DNA from: an uncultured Bacilli bacterium
Lineage (GTDB): Bacteria; Bacillota_I; Bacilli_A; RF39; UBA660
Assembly (NCBI GenBank): GCA_934130105.1
Contig: CAKOXL010000003.1
Coordinates: 4,473 to 68,472, forward strand
Length of the DNA: 64,000 nt
Reading direction: 5' to 3'
Shown here: piece by piece, positions 63,858 through 64,000 of the stretch
Position numbering within the stretch: the first letter of the stretch is position 1
Layout of the letters: each line of letters opens with the position of its first letter
Program-made: the position numbers and the translations under genes
Notes under the pieces: model-generated
Seen by the model: the letters and a program-made list of their open reading frames with translations, nothing else
Databases searched by the model: none
What the model was told of the DNA's origin: nothing

Positions 63858-64000
63858 ACTACCACCCTTTTCTACGGCATATTATACCACAATAATATTA
63901 TTTTATCTAGTCTAGACACCAATAGATAGTGTAAAATTATTTGGGGCAGACATAAAAAAAGAAAAACCTTTGTTATAATAAATTTGAGAAACACAATAAC

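Overview
The window is very AT-rich, and almost all long genes lie on the minus strand in tight operons. It looks like a chromosome segment of an anaerobic, low-GC, endospore-forming Bacillota (Firmicute). The support is: PolC and DnaE-type replicases together, a T-box leader, c-di-AMP synthase (cdaA-cdaR), pyruvate:ferredoxin oxidoreductase, CotJ-type spore coat proteins, a SpoVID-like LysM protein with a CotS/YutH-like partner, and several collagen-like proteins of the exosporium type. I do not assign a genus. No prophage, insertion sequence, CRISPR array or plasmid function is visible.

Region by region: 0-9.1 kb is a surface island likely linked to the spore. It has four collagen-like proteins (one cut by the window edge), a glycosyltransferase placed among them, a fused CotJA-CotJB plus CotJC, a pilin-like protein and an unusual single-ring Clp-like ATPase. 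9.1-14.4 kb is a two-component system beside a FtsX-type ABC exporter with a likely response-regulator operator. 14.4-20.6 kb holds recG, pyruvate:ferredoxin oxidoreductase and two candidate small RNAs with their own promoters and terminators. 20.7-24.2 kb is the OLE RNA/OapA locus: an approximately 560-nt RNA gene followed by the membrane protein OapA, with flanking envelope genes and a NUDIX hydrolase. 24.4-29.2 kb has tRNA-Ile, membrane and lipoprotein genes, and the cdaA-cdaR operon. 29.5-31.1 kb is a small accessory patch with a gene split by a stop codon and an acidic 12-residue repeat protein. 31.3-36.9 kb has two tRNAs and an envelope operon: murI, alpha/beta hydrolase, a membrane-anchored murF, ddl and a Tam41/MMP37-type CDP-diacylglycerol synthase, a family best known from mitochondria. 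37-48 kb contains polC, dnaE and an unknown gene between them. 48-52 kb contains rpmB and a T-box-controlled HD-domain/valS operon. 52-54 kb is the SpoVID/CotS-like pair. 54-64 kb contains lon, tig, an ABC-F/dgt/greA operon and several uncharacterised envelope proteins.

Functional themes are spore surface construction (collagen stalks, a probable sugar-transferring enzyme, coat proteins), peptidoglycan and phospholipid precursor supply in one operon, c-di-AMP signalling, and housekeeping replication, translation and protein quality control. The points most worth a second look are the OLE RNA/OapA locus, the Tam41-like enzyme, two unclassified small RNAs (about 14620-14722 minus and 17050-17195 plus), the single-ring Clp-like ATPase of the spore island, and shared CATANNNTA boxes that suggest mother-cell sigma control. 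Start codons were revised wherever a good ribosome binding site pointed to an internal ATG.
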